This document shows, in pieces, positions 1-16,000 of a stretch of DNA of 51,158 nt. The stretch's first letter is position 1. Every line of letters starts with the position of its first letter. The position numbers were made by a program, and so were the translations under genes. Origin of the DNA: Bacteroidia bacterium (lineage in GTDB: Bacteria > Bacteroidota > Bacteroidia > Chitinophagales > Saprospiraceae); the NCBI GenBank assembly GCA_030426765.1, contig JAUHXV010000020.1, positions 1 to 51,158 on the forward strand. Direction: 5' to 3'. The notes beneath the pieces are model-generated. The model was not told the origin of the DNA. It did not search any database and was given only the letters and a program-made list of their open reading frames with translations.

Positions 1-1000
1 TGATCCAGACCCACATTCGTCCATACAGAACCATTAAAGGACTGCCATTGGAAATGAATATCCGGTGAACCACTTGCTGTGACACTTAAATCAAAATTTC
101 CACCGGTACAAATCGAACCGCCAACCGGCTGAGCACTGATCGCTATATCCGGTGTAACAACAACATCCACTTGAGCAGACATTACATCTTCACAACCACT
201 CTCATCTGCATTCACAAATACACGATACGTCGTGGTATTAGTCAGTACACCTGTATTATAGGTTGGTTGATCCAGACCCACATTCGTCCATACAGAACCA
301 TTAAAGGACTGCCATTGGAAATGAATATCAGGTGAACCACTTGCCGTGACACTTAAATCAAAATTTCCACCGGTACAAATCGAACCGCCAACCGGCTGAG
401 CACTGATCGCTATATCTGGGGTAACGATTACCGTGACTTCCGCAGACATCACATCTTCACATCCATTTTCGTCAGCATTAACAAATACGCGATACGTCGT
501 GGTATTGGTCAGCGCACCTGTATTATAGGTAGCCTGGTCAAGGCCTACATTTGCCCATACAGAACCATTAAAGGATTGCCATTGGAAATGAATATCAGGT
601 GAACCACTTGCCGTGACACTTAAATCAAAATTTCCACCGGTACAAATCGAACCGCCAACCGGCTGAGCACTGATCGCTATATCTGGAGTAACGATTACTG
701 TGACTTCCGCAGACATCACATCTTCACATCCATTTTCGTCAGCATTGACAAATACCCGATAGGTCGTGGTATTGGTCAGCGCACCAGTATTGTAGGTAGC
801 CTGGTCAAGGCCTACATTTGCCCATACAGAACCATTAAAGGACTGCCATTGGAAATGAATATCCGGTGAACCGCTTGCCGTGACACTCAGGTCAAAATCT
901 CCTCCCGTACAAATCGAACCGCCAACTGGCTGAGCACTGATCGCTATATCTGGAGTAACGATTACAGTCACTTGATCTGAAACGGATGTCTCACATCCGT
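1..1000 (-). repeat. Near-identical 267-bp tandem units
   Basis: The Trp codons at 47, 314, 581 and 848 are spaced exactly 267 bp apart (89 residues). The DNA of these units is almost unchanged: 421-687 and 688-954 differ by only a handful of substitutions, some of them silent. Units nearer the N-terminus of the same protein share only protein-level similarity. This indicates recent duplication or gene conversion at the left end of the array. Confidence 0.88.
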
Positions 1001-4000
1001 TTTCTGAGGCACTCACAACTACTCTGTAAGTCGAGGTCTGGGTCAATACACCCGTATTATAATTTGCACTATTGGCTCCTGCAATAGTTTGCCAGTTACC
1101 ACCACTAAATATTTCCCATTGGAATTGGATGGCCGGAGAACCACTCGCTGTAATACTCAAATCAAAGTTTCCGCCTGTACAAATCGAACCACCCACAGGC
1201 TGTGTCGTAATTGCAATATCATCAAAGACTTCAACCTCCACTTCGGCACTTAAAATATCCTCACAACCGCTTTCGTCTGCATTTACAAATACTCTGTATT
1301 GCGTGGTAGCTGACAAAGCTCCGGTATTGTATGTTGGGGCGTCTGTTCCCACGACATTCCAAACGGAACCATTGAATGCCTGCCACTGATAATGGATATC
1401 CGGAGAACCGGAAGCGGTAACAAATAAATCGAAGTCACCTCCTTCACAAATCGAACCGCCGACCGGTTGTGCGCTAATGGCGATATCCGGAAATACGGTG
1501 ACTGTTATTTCATTCGAGTAGACATCTTCACATCCATTTTGTGTAGCAAAGACCAATACTCGATACTGGGTGGTACCTGTCAGTACACCGGTATTAAACG
1601 TGCTGGCATTTGCCCCTGCGATCACCTCCCAGGAGGAACCATTAAACCGTTCCCACTGGTATTGAATCGCCGGCGAACCACTGGCTGTGACACTTAAATC
1701 AAAATTTCCTCCCGTACAAATAGATCCGCCTGTTGGCTGACCACTTATCGAAATATCGGGCGTAACTACAACGGTGACGGTGGAAGAAAGTACATCCTCG
1801 CATCCGCTTTCATCTGCACTAATAAAGACGCGATAATCGGTTGACGAAGTCAGTGCTCCTGTGTTGTACAAAGGAGAATCGGTACCCACAACAACCCAGG
1901 TACTTCCATTAAAGGCCTGCCATTGAAAATGAATATCCGGTGATCCACTGGCTGCAACGCTAAGGTCAAAATCGCCTCCTGTGCAAATAGAACCACCTGT
2001 AGGCTGGCCACTTATCGAAATATCAGGTTCAACCGTAACGGTCACAATCTGCGAATACACGTCTTCACATCCGTTTTCTGAAGCAAACACGAAGACTCTG
2101 TATTGCGTAGTTGCAAAAAGTGCACCTGTATTAAATGTATTGCTTGTTGCACCCGGAACAGGTGTCCAGGATCCACTCAGTATTTCCCACTGGTATTGAA
2201 TCGCCGGCGATCCGCTGGCTGATACGCTCAGGTCAAAATCGCCACCTTCACATATCGCTCCTCCAACCGGATTTGCACTGATCACAATATCCGGGCTCAC
2301 ATTTACCTCAACGACGCTACTGAAAATATCTTCACATCCATTCTGATCTGCAGATAAATAAACTCGGTACCAGGTTGTTTCCGTGAGCAGATCTGTGGTA
2401 AATGATGAGGTGGTTCCACCAACCTCACTTACATTTTGCCATGTGCCACTGGCTGTACTATCCTGCCATTGATATACGATTCCCGGTGAGCCACTGGCTG
2501 TAACATCCAACACCCATGTTCCTCCTTCACAAATTGATCCTCCAATCGGTTGGCCACTGATGCTAATATCCGGCTCAACAATCACTGTGACGATATCAGA
2601 GTACACATCTTCACAACCATTTTGTGTGGCGAAAACAGAAACCCTGTAATCTGTAGAAGCAGTCATTGCTCCTGTATTATAACTCGCACTGTTTGCTCCG
2701 GCAATTGGCACCCAAACAGAGCCGTTGAATTCTTCCCATTGATATTGAATGGCAGGTGAACCACTTGCGGTTACACTCAAATCAAAATCGCCTCCTGTAC
2801 ATACCGACCCACCTATTGGTTGTGCACTGATCGCTATATCTGGATAAACGGTGACTTCTATTTCAGAAGACATTACATCTTCACAGCCATTTTCATCCGC
2901 GTTGACAAATACGCGATATGTAGTCGTGGATGACAATGCACCTGTGTTATAGGTTGGCTGATCAAGACCAACATTTGCCCATACGGAGCCATTAAAAGAC
3001 TGCCATTGGAAATGAATATCCGGTGAACCACTCGCGGTTACACTCAAATCAAGGTTGCCACCGGTACAAATTTCGCCACCAACAGGTTGTGCCGAAATGC
3101 TGATATCCGGAAATACAGTTACCGTCACCTGATCTGAGTAGATATCCTCACAGCCACTTTGTGTGGCAAAAACAAATACTCTGTATGTCGTCGTAGATGT
3201 CAGAGGTCCTGCGACATATGATGATGCTGTAGCACCGGATATCACCGTCCACACACTACCATTAAATCTCTCCCAACGATACTGAATAGAAGGAGAACCA
3301 CTGGCAGTCACAGACATGGTGTGGCTACCACCGGTACATATTGAATTACCCACAGGCTGGGTTGAAATACTAATATCCGGTGTGACCGTAACCGTCACAA
3401 CAGATGAGTAGATATCTTCACAGCCACTTTCATTGGCCGATAAGAATACACGATAATCCGTACTGGCTGTCAGTACACCTGTATTATAACTCGCACTGGT
3501 GGCTCCGGGAATGACAGACCATCCGGCTCCTTGATTGATTTCCCATTGATATTGAATAGAAGGTGAGCCACTGGCTGTTACGTTCAGGTTGAAATTTCCT
3601 CCCGTACAAATAGAACCCCCCACCGGCTGTCCGCTTATGGAAATATCAGGTGTCACAATCACCGTAACATCGTTGGATGTAGCAGTTTCACATCCGTCCT
3701 GATTAGCATACACTAACACCCGATATAAGGTAGTTGCTGTCAATGCTCCTGTATTAAAGGTAGATTGATTAGAACCTGTATTTACCCAGCTACTACCATT
3801 ATAGTATTGCCATTGATAGTTTAGGCCTGGCGAACCACTGGCTGTAACGCTCAGATCCATATCTCCGCCTGTACATATAGAACCGCCAACTGGTTGACTT
3901 GAAATTTCTATATCCGGGAATACATTAACTGTGACCTGATTTGACACGGCTGGTTCACATCCGCTTTGATTCGCATAAACGCGAACCCTGTATACTGTTG

Positions 4001-7000
4001 TACTGGACAATGGTCCGGTATTGTAAGTACTAGAATTAGTACCCACGGTGATCCAGTTAGCACCCACCTGGCGCTGCCAATCGTAATTCAATCCAGGTGA
4101 CCCACTGGCAACAACGCTTAAATCAAAGTCTCCTCCGACACAAACATCTCCTCCGTTGGGTTGCGTGGTGATTTGGATATCATCAGAAATGACTACGGTT
4201 GCATTGGCACTTACTATCGGATCACAACCATTTCCTGAAGCACTCACCACGACTCTGTAGTATGTCGTTCCGGCACTTGCACTGGATGGCTGGTAGGTGC
4301 TGTTAATAGCTTCACTAATATTTGTAAAACTGGCAGGAACTCCTGTACTACTGGATTGCCATTGATAAGACACAATTCCGGTTCCGCCTGAGATGCTTAC
4401 TGATAAAATATCGGTTCCCCCAACGCATTCTATAATGTCAGTTGGGTTGGTCGTTACGACTAACTCTGGTGTAATTGTGACGCGAGCTGTATCACTGATT
4501 TGGCTTTCACATCCACTGGCAGAAGCATTTATCAATACCCTGTACCAAAGTACGCCCGTCGCTGTTGAAGGCGGAGTATAGGTTGCGGTTGTGGCGCCTG
4601 GTCCGGTTGCATTGGCCCATCCAGAGGTTCCATTCGGACTGGTTTGCCATGTATAACTAATTGTTCCGGATCCACCTGGAGCGACAACGGAAAGTTGTTG
4701 CGTACCCCCAAGACACTCTGAGAAAGGTGAAGGTTGACTTGTAATGCTGAGATCAGGTGTAATCGTGACTGTCGCCACATTACTCACCGCCTGGTCGCAT
4801 CCACTATTAGAAGCGTTTATGAGCACTCTGTACCAGGTAGTGCCTACTGACGAACTCGGCGGTGTATACGTAGTAGTCGTAGCGCCTGATCCGGATGCAT
4901 TTGCCCATGCACCAACTCCATCAGGACTTGACTGCCACTGATAGCTCAGCGTTCCGGATCCACCTGTGACCGCCACATTAAGTGTGCCCGTTCCTCCCAC
5001 ACATTCCGTCAGGTTAGTAGGTTGAGATGTAACGGAAACATCAGGGGAAACGACAACTGTCACCGAGGTAGAAATTCCATCTCCACAACCCGGTAGCGGA
5101 TCGGTATACCGCATTCGGTAATACATCGTTCCTACCGACGAAGTAGGTGCATTGTATATATTCCCTGTCTGTCCTGCAATATTTGACCATGAACCAGGTT
5201 GGTTTGTGGCACTCTGTTGCCATTGCAACTCAATTGCACTTGATCCACCTGTCACTGTAGCTTCTATAGGTGCACTTCCACCCAGACAAACAGGTGTATT
5301 TGAAGGGGTCACAGATACAACGGCATCTGGATTAACCCGTACATTTAATTCATTTGAAATCGGGTCAGCACAATCCGGAAGCGTGTCGGTAAGCGTGATT
5401 CGATAATCATTATCAGAAGGGGTTGATCCAACGATCGTATAGGTTATTCCTGTTGCGCCGGGAATATCGCTCCATGTGTCTGCTCCTGCAGGACTGGATT
5501 GCCAGGCGCGGATAATACTTCCTGATCCTCCGGAAATTGAAGCTGTTAACACAACATTGTTGGTTACACAAACTTCGCTAGCCGAGGCTGAAATAGTGAC
5601 AGTGGCATCTGCTTTGACGGTTACAACGGACCCCGGATTTGATGTGATTTCAGGCGTACATCCCAACCCATCATCTGATAGTTTTACCCTGAAGTACACA
5701 GTAGTAGGCGAAACGCCTGAGTAAACATAAGTGGTATCATTAGCACCAGGTATATCAGTCCATGGACCGTTGAACGCACTACCTGACTGCCATTGAATAA
5801 TCTGAGAAGGTGAACCACCCGTAATATTTGCAGTTAATTCCGCTTCACCGCCTACGCAAATCGTGTTACTTGAAACACTTACGTTTACAGTTGGATCCGG
5901 ATTGACAACTGCCAAAGCAACATCTGAAATGACCGGACTTGGACATTGGCTTTGTGGGGGTTCAACGGTATAGAATCGATAGTATGTGGTATGGGGTGAT
6001 GCTGTCGGTACATTATAGGTCGTCGAATTTTCCCCCGGAATATCACTCCAGGTCAGGCTATCCGGACTGGATTGCCAGATGCTCGTTCCTCCACCGGAAC
6101 CATTGACAATCACAGCGGTGATAATCGCTGTTCCACCTACACAAATGTCAACATCATTCAATGAAACGGTGGAAGAAGCTCCTGTATATACATTGACAGT
6201 TGAGATAGAAGAGTACGGTTCGCTACAACCTGAACCAGAATCTGTAATTCTGGCTCTGTACGCAAGCGATCCGGTATCTGCCGATGGCACCATGTAATTA
6301 AGATTTACAGCACCGACAATATCCACCCAGGATGTCGTGAGCGAATCATATACCTGCCACTGCACGCCTACATTCTCAGAACCGTTACTTATCGTAGCGG
6401 TGAGATTCACAAACGCACCTGTACAAATATTAAATACCGGTGGTGTGATACTTACGGTTGGATCCTGATTGATTGTGACTTCAACTACCTCACTGATTTC
6501 CTGACCACATCCATTACCTGTAGCATTGATCAGGACTCTATACCAAAGGCTACCCACATTTGTCGAAGGAGGTGTATAGGTGTCTGTAGTCGAGCCGGTA
6601 CCCACTGCATTTGTCCAGGAATCGGTGCCGTTGGGGCTTGTCTGCCATTGATAGGAAGTAGTACCGGTTCCGCCAGAGACTACCACGCTGATAGTGCCGG
6701 TTCCTCCCTGACATTCATCGAGATCAGTGGGCTGCGTTGTTACTGTCAGATCAGGATTGATGATTGCGGTTGCATTATTACTGACCGCCTGGTCACAACC
6801 TGAATCCGATGCATTGACAAGAACACGATAATAGGTTGTACCGGGAGTTGAACTATCAGGAGTGAAAGTAGCTGTGGTTGACCCTGTTCCTGTTGCATTT
6901 GCCCAGCCGGAACTTCCATTCGGACTGGCTTGCCATTGGTAGGAAATGGTACCGGAGCCTCCGCTGTTTGCTACTGTCATCGTTAGATTTCCTCCCACAC

Positions 7001-10000
7001 ATTCTTCTATATTCTGTGGCTGTGTATTAATGGTAATATCTGGTGTGATCGTGGCCGTTGCATTCTGGCTTACAGCCTGTCCACATCCGTTTCCGGAGGC
7101 ATTGATCAACACACGATAGTATGTTGTTCCCGCTACACTGCTAGGGGGTGTATAGGTTGCCGTAGTTGATCCGGTGCCTGATGCATTTGCCCAGCCGGAG
7201 CTTCCATTCGGACTGGACTGCCATTGGTATGAGATACTGCCTACACCACCTGAGATGCTAACGCCCATTGTGGCTGTTCCGCCTATACACTCAGATATAT
7301 TTGTGGGCTGGGTAGTTACGCTCAAATCAGGAATGATCTCGACACGTGCGGTATCACTTGTGATTTGATCACAACCACTGCCTGATGCGCCTATAAGTAC
7401 CCGGTACCAGGTTGTTCCGACAACAGTGCTCGGGGGTGTATAGGTGTCTGTCGTTACACCAGGACCACTTGCATTGCTCCAGCCGGATGTTCCGTTCGGG
7501 CTTGTTTGCCATTGGTAATTGATTGTTCCGGCTCCTCCTGTAATCGATGCCGATAGTGTCTCTGTTCCACCCAGGCATTCTGCAATGGAAACAGGTTGTG
7601 AGGTCACACTTATATCAGGTGTGATTGTCGCTGTTGCCACGTTACTCACTGCCTGATCACAACCCCCATTTGAAGCATTAATAAGTACTCTGTAGTACGT
7701 TGTTCCCACGACAGTACTGAGGGGTGTATAGGTGCTGGTAGTGGATCCGGGACCCGTTCCATTGGCCCAGCCTGATACTCCGTCCGGGCTTGACTGCCAC
7801 TGATAGAAAGTTGTACCTGATCCTCCGGTTACGGTCACAGACATTGATGCTGTTCCGCCCAGACATTCGGTAATATTCGATGGTTGTGATGTTACGGATA
7901 GATCCGGAGATACCACCACACTAGCTGTATTCGAGATTGGATCACTACATCCACTCGTTAGATCTGTAATTTCAACACGATAATACAATGTCCCTACGGC
8001 ATCTGTCGGAGGATTATATCCTTGCGCATCCGCACCGGAGATATCTGCCCATCCGGAAGAGCCATCAGGACTTGTTTGCCACTGGATCGTGAGACTGGTA
8101 GACCCTCCGGTAATCGAAGCATTTAATGTCACTGATCCATTTAAACACACTTCTGATAAAACAGGGGCGATGGTCACAGTTGCATCAGGTCTTACGATAA
8201 CTAAAACCGGATTGGAAACCGGATCATTACATCCACTTACGTTATCGGTGATCAGCACTCTGTAATCCGTATTACCGGCTGAAGCGGTTGATGCATTATA
8301 TGTTGAAGCATTTGCTCCACTGATATCAGCCCAGGCATCCTGACCGGCCGGACTGGATTGCCATTGGTACGTCAGCTGCGAAGAACCTCCCGAAACTACA
8401 GCGGTTAAAAGGGCAGTGCCGCCCACACAGACTTCAGTAGAAACCGGAGATGCTGTTACTGTAGCATCCGGCTGAACGACCACATCAATTTCATTTGAAG
8501 CTAGTTCGGCTGGGCATCCGGAATTTGGATCCAGTAATAATATTCTATAACCAGTTGTTCCTGCGCTTGTACCGGAAACTGTGTATGTCGAGCTATTCGC
8601 ACCGTTAATATTGGACCAAACAGAACCATTAAAGGATTGCCATTGTAGCGTCTGCTGGCTTGATCCACCACCTATTGTTGCTGTCAGTAATGAGGATCCT
8701 CCAATACAAATTTCAGCATTCGTCGCTGAAATACTTGCTGTTGGATCCGCCACAACAAGTACGGAAACAGAGTTTGATGCCGGATCATCGCACAAAGGCT
8801 GAGGATCAGAAACCTGTACCCGATACCAGGTAGTACCGGCAACATTCGTTGGAGCATCATATGTATCACTTGTCTCACCTGGAATTGGATTCCAGTTGAT
8901 ATTGTCTGTGCTGGAATGCCAGAGCAAACTCAAACCACTTGAGCCTCCTGTGATTATGGCAGTCAGTTGGGCTGTCCCATCAATACAAACCTCAGGATTG
9001 TCTACAGAAATAGACGCAGTGGCATTTTCTCTTACGACAACGGTGGCAATGTTTGAGAAAGGCTGACTACAACCTGATCCCGCATCAATCACTCTGACCC
9101 GATATTGCGAAGTACCGGCTACTCCTGTAGAAGGAGAGTACGTCGCACTTGTTTCGCCGGGAATATCACTCCATCCACCATCATTGATTTGCCATTGTAT
9201 ACTCACTCCCGAAGATCCTCCGGAAAGTGTTGAGTTCAATATCACTGAACCTCCAATACATACTTCATTGTCGTCCGGTGAAATTGAAATCGTAGCATCT
9301 GCATTTATCGTCACAGTAGCGATCTGACTGGTTGCTTGCCCGCAACCATTTCCTGTGGCATTTATAAGCACACGATAATCCAGCGTTCCGGGGGTGCCGG
9401 ACGGTGGTGTGTAGGTAGCTGTGGTTGATCCTGTCCCGGTAGCATTTGACCAAGTACCCAAACCTGCCGGACTTACCTGCCATTGATAGGAAATCGCACC
9501 AGTACCTCCACTGACCTGAACAGTGAGTTGTGCAGTACCTCCTACACACTCATTAAACCCAACGGGCTGAACATCCACCGTCAGATCCGGTGTAATAGTG
9601 GCGGTCGCATTATTACTGATCGCTTGTTCACAACCCGTGTTGGCTGCATTGACAAGGACTCGATAGTACGTTGTACCGGTCACTGTGCTTTGAGGTGTAT
9701 ACACACTTGTTGTCGCTCCCGTACCGGATGCATTCACCCATCCTGAACTTCCGTTCGGACTCGATTGCCATTGATAGGAAATTGCGCCCGATCCTCCTGA
9801 AATGGTCACACTCATGGTAAGCGACCCGCCAAGACATTCAGTGATATTCGCAGGTTGGCTGGTAATCGCGATATCAGGAGAGATAATCGCTGTCACTACA
9901 TTACTCGTTACATTTCCACAACCACTACCGGGTGTAGAAATAGTAACTCTGTAATATGTTGTACCCGCTACACTACTCTGAGGGGTATAGGTATCTGTTG

Positions 10001-13000
10001 TGGCTCCCGGTCCGGTCGCGTTTGACCAGTTGGTGCCGTTTGTACTTGATTCCCACTGATAACTTACAGTGCCTGTTCCACCGGTCACAGCGACAGTCAT
10101 GGTAGATGTACCTCCAATACATTCCTGTACCGGCGTAGGTTGTACGGTGATGGATAGATCCGGATGTATAATCGCATACGCGACTTCACTCATGGTTTCA
10201 CCGCAGCCACTTGCTCCTGCATTTACGATTACTCTGTAATACGTCGCCCCTTCCACTGTACTTGGCGGTGTAAAAGTAGCTGTCGTAGCTCCGGTTCCTG
10301 AAGCATTGACCCAAGGCTCGTTTCCATCAGCACTGGACTGCCACTGGTAAGAAAGTACACCGGCACCTCCGGAGGTCGTTACACTCATTGTAGCCGTACC
10401 TCCTATACATTCAATCACATCTGTAGGCTGAGTGGTTACGGAAAGATCTTCGACGACTTCAACATTCACTGCATTCGATACGGGATCGTTACACCCACTT
10501 GCCAAATCCGTCACAATGATGCGATAATAGAAACTTCCTGCGGTCAGAGACGGCACTTCATACGTTTCATTATTCCCGTTGACAGTAATATTTGTCCAGG
10601 AGGAAACACCATTTGGACTAATCTGCCACTGGTAATCAAACAATGACGAACCATTATTAATCGTAGGAGTGATTGTCGCAATGCCTCCAATACAAACCTG
10701 TGGATTATCCACGGCCACAGAAACTGTTGGCTGTGGTTGCACGATTACTTCAACTGAGTTTGATACCGGGTCATTACATCCATTCCCTGCATCGTTAACT
10801 AAAACTCTGTAGTATGTGGTACCGGCGATATTATTCAATGGACTATAATTTGCACTATTGCCATTGACTGTAATATTCGTCCACGGACTACCCCCGGTAG
10901 AGCTGGATTGCCACTGATACGTGACACTTCCTGTTCCATTGGTCAATGTAGACGAGATCAACGCTGACCCGCCAACACAAACCACCGGATTATTGACAGA
11001 AGCGATGACAGAAGGTTGGGGTTGAACTGTGATTTGTACATTGTTTGAAACCGGATCATTACATCCGTTTGCTGCATCATCAACCAACACGCGATAGTAG
11101 GTAGAGTGAGGTGATCCAGTTGGAACTGCATACGATGCACCATTCCCCTGGGTATTGATATTTGCCCATGATGCACCATCCGGACTGGATTGCCACTGAT
11201 AGCTTAAGAAAGAAGATCCTCCGGTTACGGTCGAATTGATTGTGGAAGTACCACCTATACAAAGGTTTGTCGTTGTGGCCGAAATACTTACGGTAGGTTG
11301 TGGTTCTACATTGATGGTTACCTGCTGCGGAGCGGGATCATCACAACCATTCGCCAGATCTTCAAGCAGAATACGATAGTAATATGTACCTGCTACTCCT
11401 GTCGGCACATTATAGGTTGCAGTGGTGCCACCGGAAGGTACATTCGTCCAGCTGTTCACACCATTGGGACTGTTTTGCCATTGGAAATCAAAATTTCCGG
11501 ATCCTTCCGAAACAAGCGCTGTCAGCACTGAACTGCCTCCAAGACACACAGTTGGATTCGGTGCGTCGAGCGTGAGGACTGGTTCTGATTGTACAGTTAC
11601 CGGAACGACATTTGAAAGAGGATCACCACAACCATTGGCAAGGTCTTCCACAATAATTCTGTAAAAATATCTTTCAGCCACCAGTGTGGGAACGGTGTAG
11701 TCCGGTCCATTTCCATCGGCAGGCACATTGGCCCATCCGGAACTGCCATCGAGGCTTCTTTGCCATTGATAATTAAAGGTGCCGGATCCATCCGTAATCG
11801 TGGAAGAGATAACCGTAATAGCACCCAGACAAACTGTGTCATCCTGCGCGCTTATACTAACAGATCCTCCAGGAACCACCGCAACCTGAACCGCTTCTGA
11901 TTCAGGATCATCACATCCTGATACGAGATCGGTCAGGAGTAGTCGATAATACATCAACAGAGGTGCTACTGTGGGTACATCATAATCCGGAGAATTTCCA
12001 TTCGCCGGAACATCACTCCATGAAGAAGCATCTGTACTTTCCTGCCACTGGTAGGCAAATACACCTGACCCATCTGTGATCGTAGATGAAATCGTAGCAA
12101 CACCACCCACACAAACAACAGGTTCAGAAATGTCTATACTTAAATCCGGCTGCCCGAATACTTCAACGCGCGTACCACCAGAAACAGGATCCCCACATCC
12201 GCTTCCGAGATCAGTTACGAAAATGCGATACCAGGTGACGCCAGGGGAAACCGTAGAGGCCACATATTGCTCATTATTGGCTCCGGAAATATCACTCCAC
12301 GGAGCAGCCCCTGTTGGGCTTGATTGCCACTGATAGAGGTATAAACCTGATCCGTTTATCACCGATGGGGTGAGTTCAACGACTCCAAAAACACATACAC
12401 TGTCCGCAGAAGCCGAAACGGTTACAGAAGGTCCTGATTGTACCACAACGGATACCGCAGAAGAGATCGGTGTATTACATCCATTGGCCAGATCATCCAG
12501 AATGACGCGATAGTAGGTGGTACCGGTAGAGGAACCTGTAATGACAAGATCCTGATTGTTTGGTCCAATATTCGTCCATGGATCTGCACCAGTGGGACTG
12601 GATTGCCATTGATAATCAAACAGACCTGAACCATTTGTTACGGTGGCAGATACCGTTGAAGTTCCACCAATACAAATCACCTCATTGTCCGCCAGCACAC
12701 TGACTTCAGGCTGATCGACGATTTCTACTTCTGCTGAATTGGATACAGTACTTCCGCAGCCACTGGCAACATCCGTAACAATAACACGATAGAAGGTTGT
12801 ACCGGTTGACCCTGTAGGAACAGCATAGTCGACACCATTACCCTGATTCGTAATATTGGCCCATGAGGCACCATCCGGACTGGATTGCCATTGATAGGAA
12901 AAAGTGCCGGATCCATCCGATACATTTGATCTTACCCAGTTTGTTCCTCCTATACAAACCACATCTTCATCCGGAGTAGCGGTGGCGGTAGGCAAACTTT

Positions 13001-16000
13001 GAACCGTCACCTGTACAGAGGTTGAAACGGGATCATTACATCCACTTCCATCATCTGTCACAATCAGTCGATACCATAGGGTACCGGGAGTGGCCGTTGG
13101 AACTGTATAATCAGGTCCGGTGCCTCCTGAAGGTACATTACCCCATCCGGAGCTGCCATTTGGACTTTGCTGCCATTGGTAAGAAAATGTACCGGAACCA
13201 TTCGTCACGGTAGAAGATATTTCGGATTCACCTCCAACACATACTACCTGATTGTCTGCTGAAATATCTACCGTAGGTTGACTAATAACTATCACAAAAA
13301 CCGCTTCGCTGTATGGGCTTTCACATCCATTTCCGTTATCGGTGAGCAAAACTCTGTAGTACAAAGCAGATAAGTCCCCGGTAGGCGGACTATACACAGG
13401 TCCGTTTCCTCCACTGGCCACATCCTGCCAACTGGATCCATCTTCACTATATTCCCACTGATAATTATAATCCCCTGATCCATCAGTAATATCAGCGGTC
13501 ATATCCGCATTTCCTCCAATACAAACCGTTTGTCCCGGCGGATCTACCACCACAGAAGGATTTGGATTAACGGTGATGGAAATCGCCGATGATGTCATCT
13601 GTCCACAACCATTTGCGAGGTCTGTCACCAGCACACGATAATACCGTACACCAGCGGTGGTCAGCAGTTCTGTATATTCCTGATTTTCTCCATTGACAGT
13701 TATGTTTGTCCATGGCCCGGAAGCATTCGAAGAGGTTTGCCATTGATATAAATAAAGGCCTGAACCATTATTGACTGTAGATGAAATAGTAAATACACCG
13801 TTGATACAGATCACAGGTGTCAGCGTGCTGACAGAAACGGTCGGCTGACTTATGACCGTGACACTAATCGTATTGGACACAGGGTCCGTACAGTTGTTTG
13901 CAGCGTCTGTCACCAGAATTCTGTAATAGGTGGTACCTTCTACTGTTCCGTCCACACTGTAGTTTTGGCCGGTTCCTCCCGGAGAAACATTTGTCCACGG
14001 ACTTCCACCCGTTGGACTGGATTGCCATTGATAGGTAAAGTTTCCAGAACCTCCCGTAGGATTTGATTCAAGCAATGCAGTTCCTCCAATACAGATATAA
14101 GCATCTTCAGTATTAACAGTAACATCAGGCTGATCCTGAACCGTCACGTTGACGACATTGGATACAGGCTCTCCACAATCCCAGGATACATCCTGAACCA
14201 ATACGCGGTAATCGTATGTACCCGCACTTCCGGCAGGTACATTATAATTTGGATTTGTATTCGGTAAAGAGGCCGGACTCCATGTGTTTAAACCGGCAGG
14301 ACTTCTTTGCCATAAATACTGATAGGTACCCGAGCCATTGGTTACCACAGAAGTAATTGTCGATGACCCACCAATACAAATGACGGGGTTATTTACTGAA
14401 ATATTGACGATGGCTTCATCAGTGATCACGACAGTCGCTACAGTACTTGTGAGCGCATCACAACCTGCGCCTGCAGTACTCACGATCACTCTGTAGTAGT
14501 ACGTCTGAGCAATTGTACTCGGAGGTGTATATGTACTACTGTTGCCGCCCACATTGGTCCAGGGACCTGTGGAACTATTGCCAACTTGCCATTGATAGGA
14601 ATAGGCGCCAGTACCTCCGGTAGCGGTGACAGAGAGTTGATCAGATTCACCCACACACTCAACAAAGCCTATCGGTTCGACAGTAATGATCGGATCAGGA
14701 ACCACCGTCACAACCTGGTTGGAACTAATGACTTCGCAACCTGCATTTCTGGTCACCATGACGCGATAGGTATAGGTCCCATCCGCATTTAAGGTTGGCG
14801 TAGTATATGCGTTTTGATTGCTTCCTACATTGGTCCATGTTCCTGCTACATCTTCCTGCCACTGATAGGTAATCGGGCCTACTCCACCAGAAACTGTCGC
14901 CGTCAGTGTGGCTGTTCCACCAATACACAAAGTTGGATTGTTGATACTGACTGAAACTGTAGGATCATTGGAAACGACTACGGTTTGGTTTGTGCTCTGG
15001 ACAAAACATCCCGTGGATTGAGTCACGACTAGTCTGTAAACATAGGTACCCGGAGTCAATACCGGTGTGGTAAATACCGGGTTGTTGGTGCCCACAACGG
15101 TCCAATTGGATCCGGATGTATTGTATTGCCATTGATAAACAGATGTTCCTGTTCCTCCCGAAACTGTAGCCGTAAAGGTGGTAGTGCCACCATCACAGAT
15201 ACTCAATCCGGTAGAAGAAATACTGACTGTCGGATCTGCAAAAACGGTTACCACCGCATTTGAACTTTGCGCCAGACATCCGCTGGCCTGAGTGACGATC
15301 ACACGATAGTTGTAGTTACCGGGTGTGGTAAGTGTTGGCGTGGTGTATGTGTTTTGATTCGATCCGACATTACTCCAGTTACTGCCTGAAGTATTATATT
15401 GCCATTGATAAGATGTGGTGCCGGTTCCATTAGAAACATTCGCTGTCAATAGGGTTGATCCGCCGGAACATATGGAATCCTCTGAGATGACCACACTCAC
15501 GGTTGGGTCTGCGACAACATTGATCACCTGCTCAGGGCTAACCGCATTACAACCCACTGCCTGCGTAAGCAATACTCTATACGTATAGGAACCTGTACTT
15601 AAGGCCGGTGTCGTATAAATATTTGAATTGGAACCAACATTGGTCCATACACTGCCATTGAAGGATTGCCATTGATATACATTAGTGCCGGTTCCCCCGG
15701 AGGCGGTTGCTGTAAAGGTCACAACTCCACCATCACAGATGGCTGTATCTGTTTCGGTAAACGTAATGGTAGGATCAGCGACAACGACGACGGTTGTATT
15801 CGCACTGACGCCTGAACAGCCAGAACTGTTTTGGGTGACAATCACGCGGTAGGTATTGGTGCCTACAGAGTTTAAGGGTCCTGTATCGTAACTCTGACTG
15901 GTACTTACATTTGTCCATACGGCGCCAATATATTGTTGCCATTGAAATGAATTTGTACCCGTTCCTCCGGATGGATTTGCCGTGAGTACAGAATTACCTC

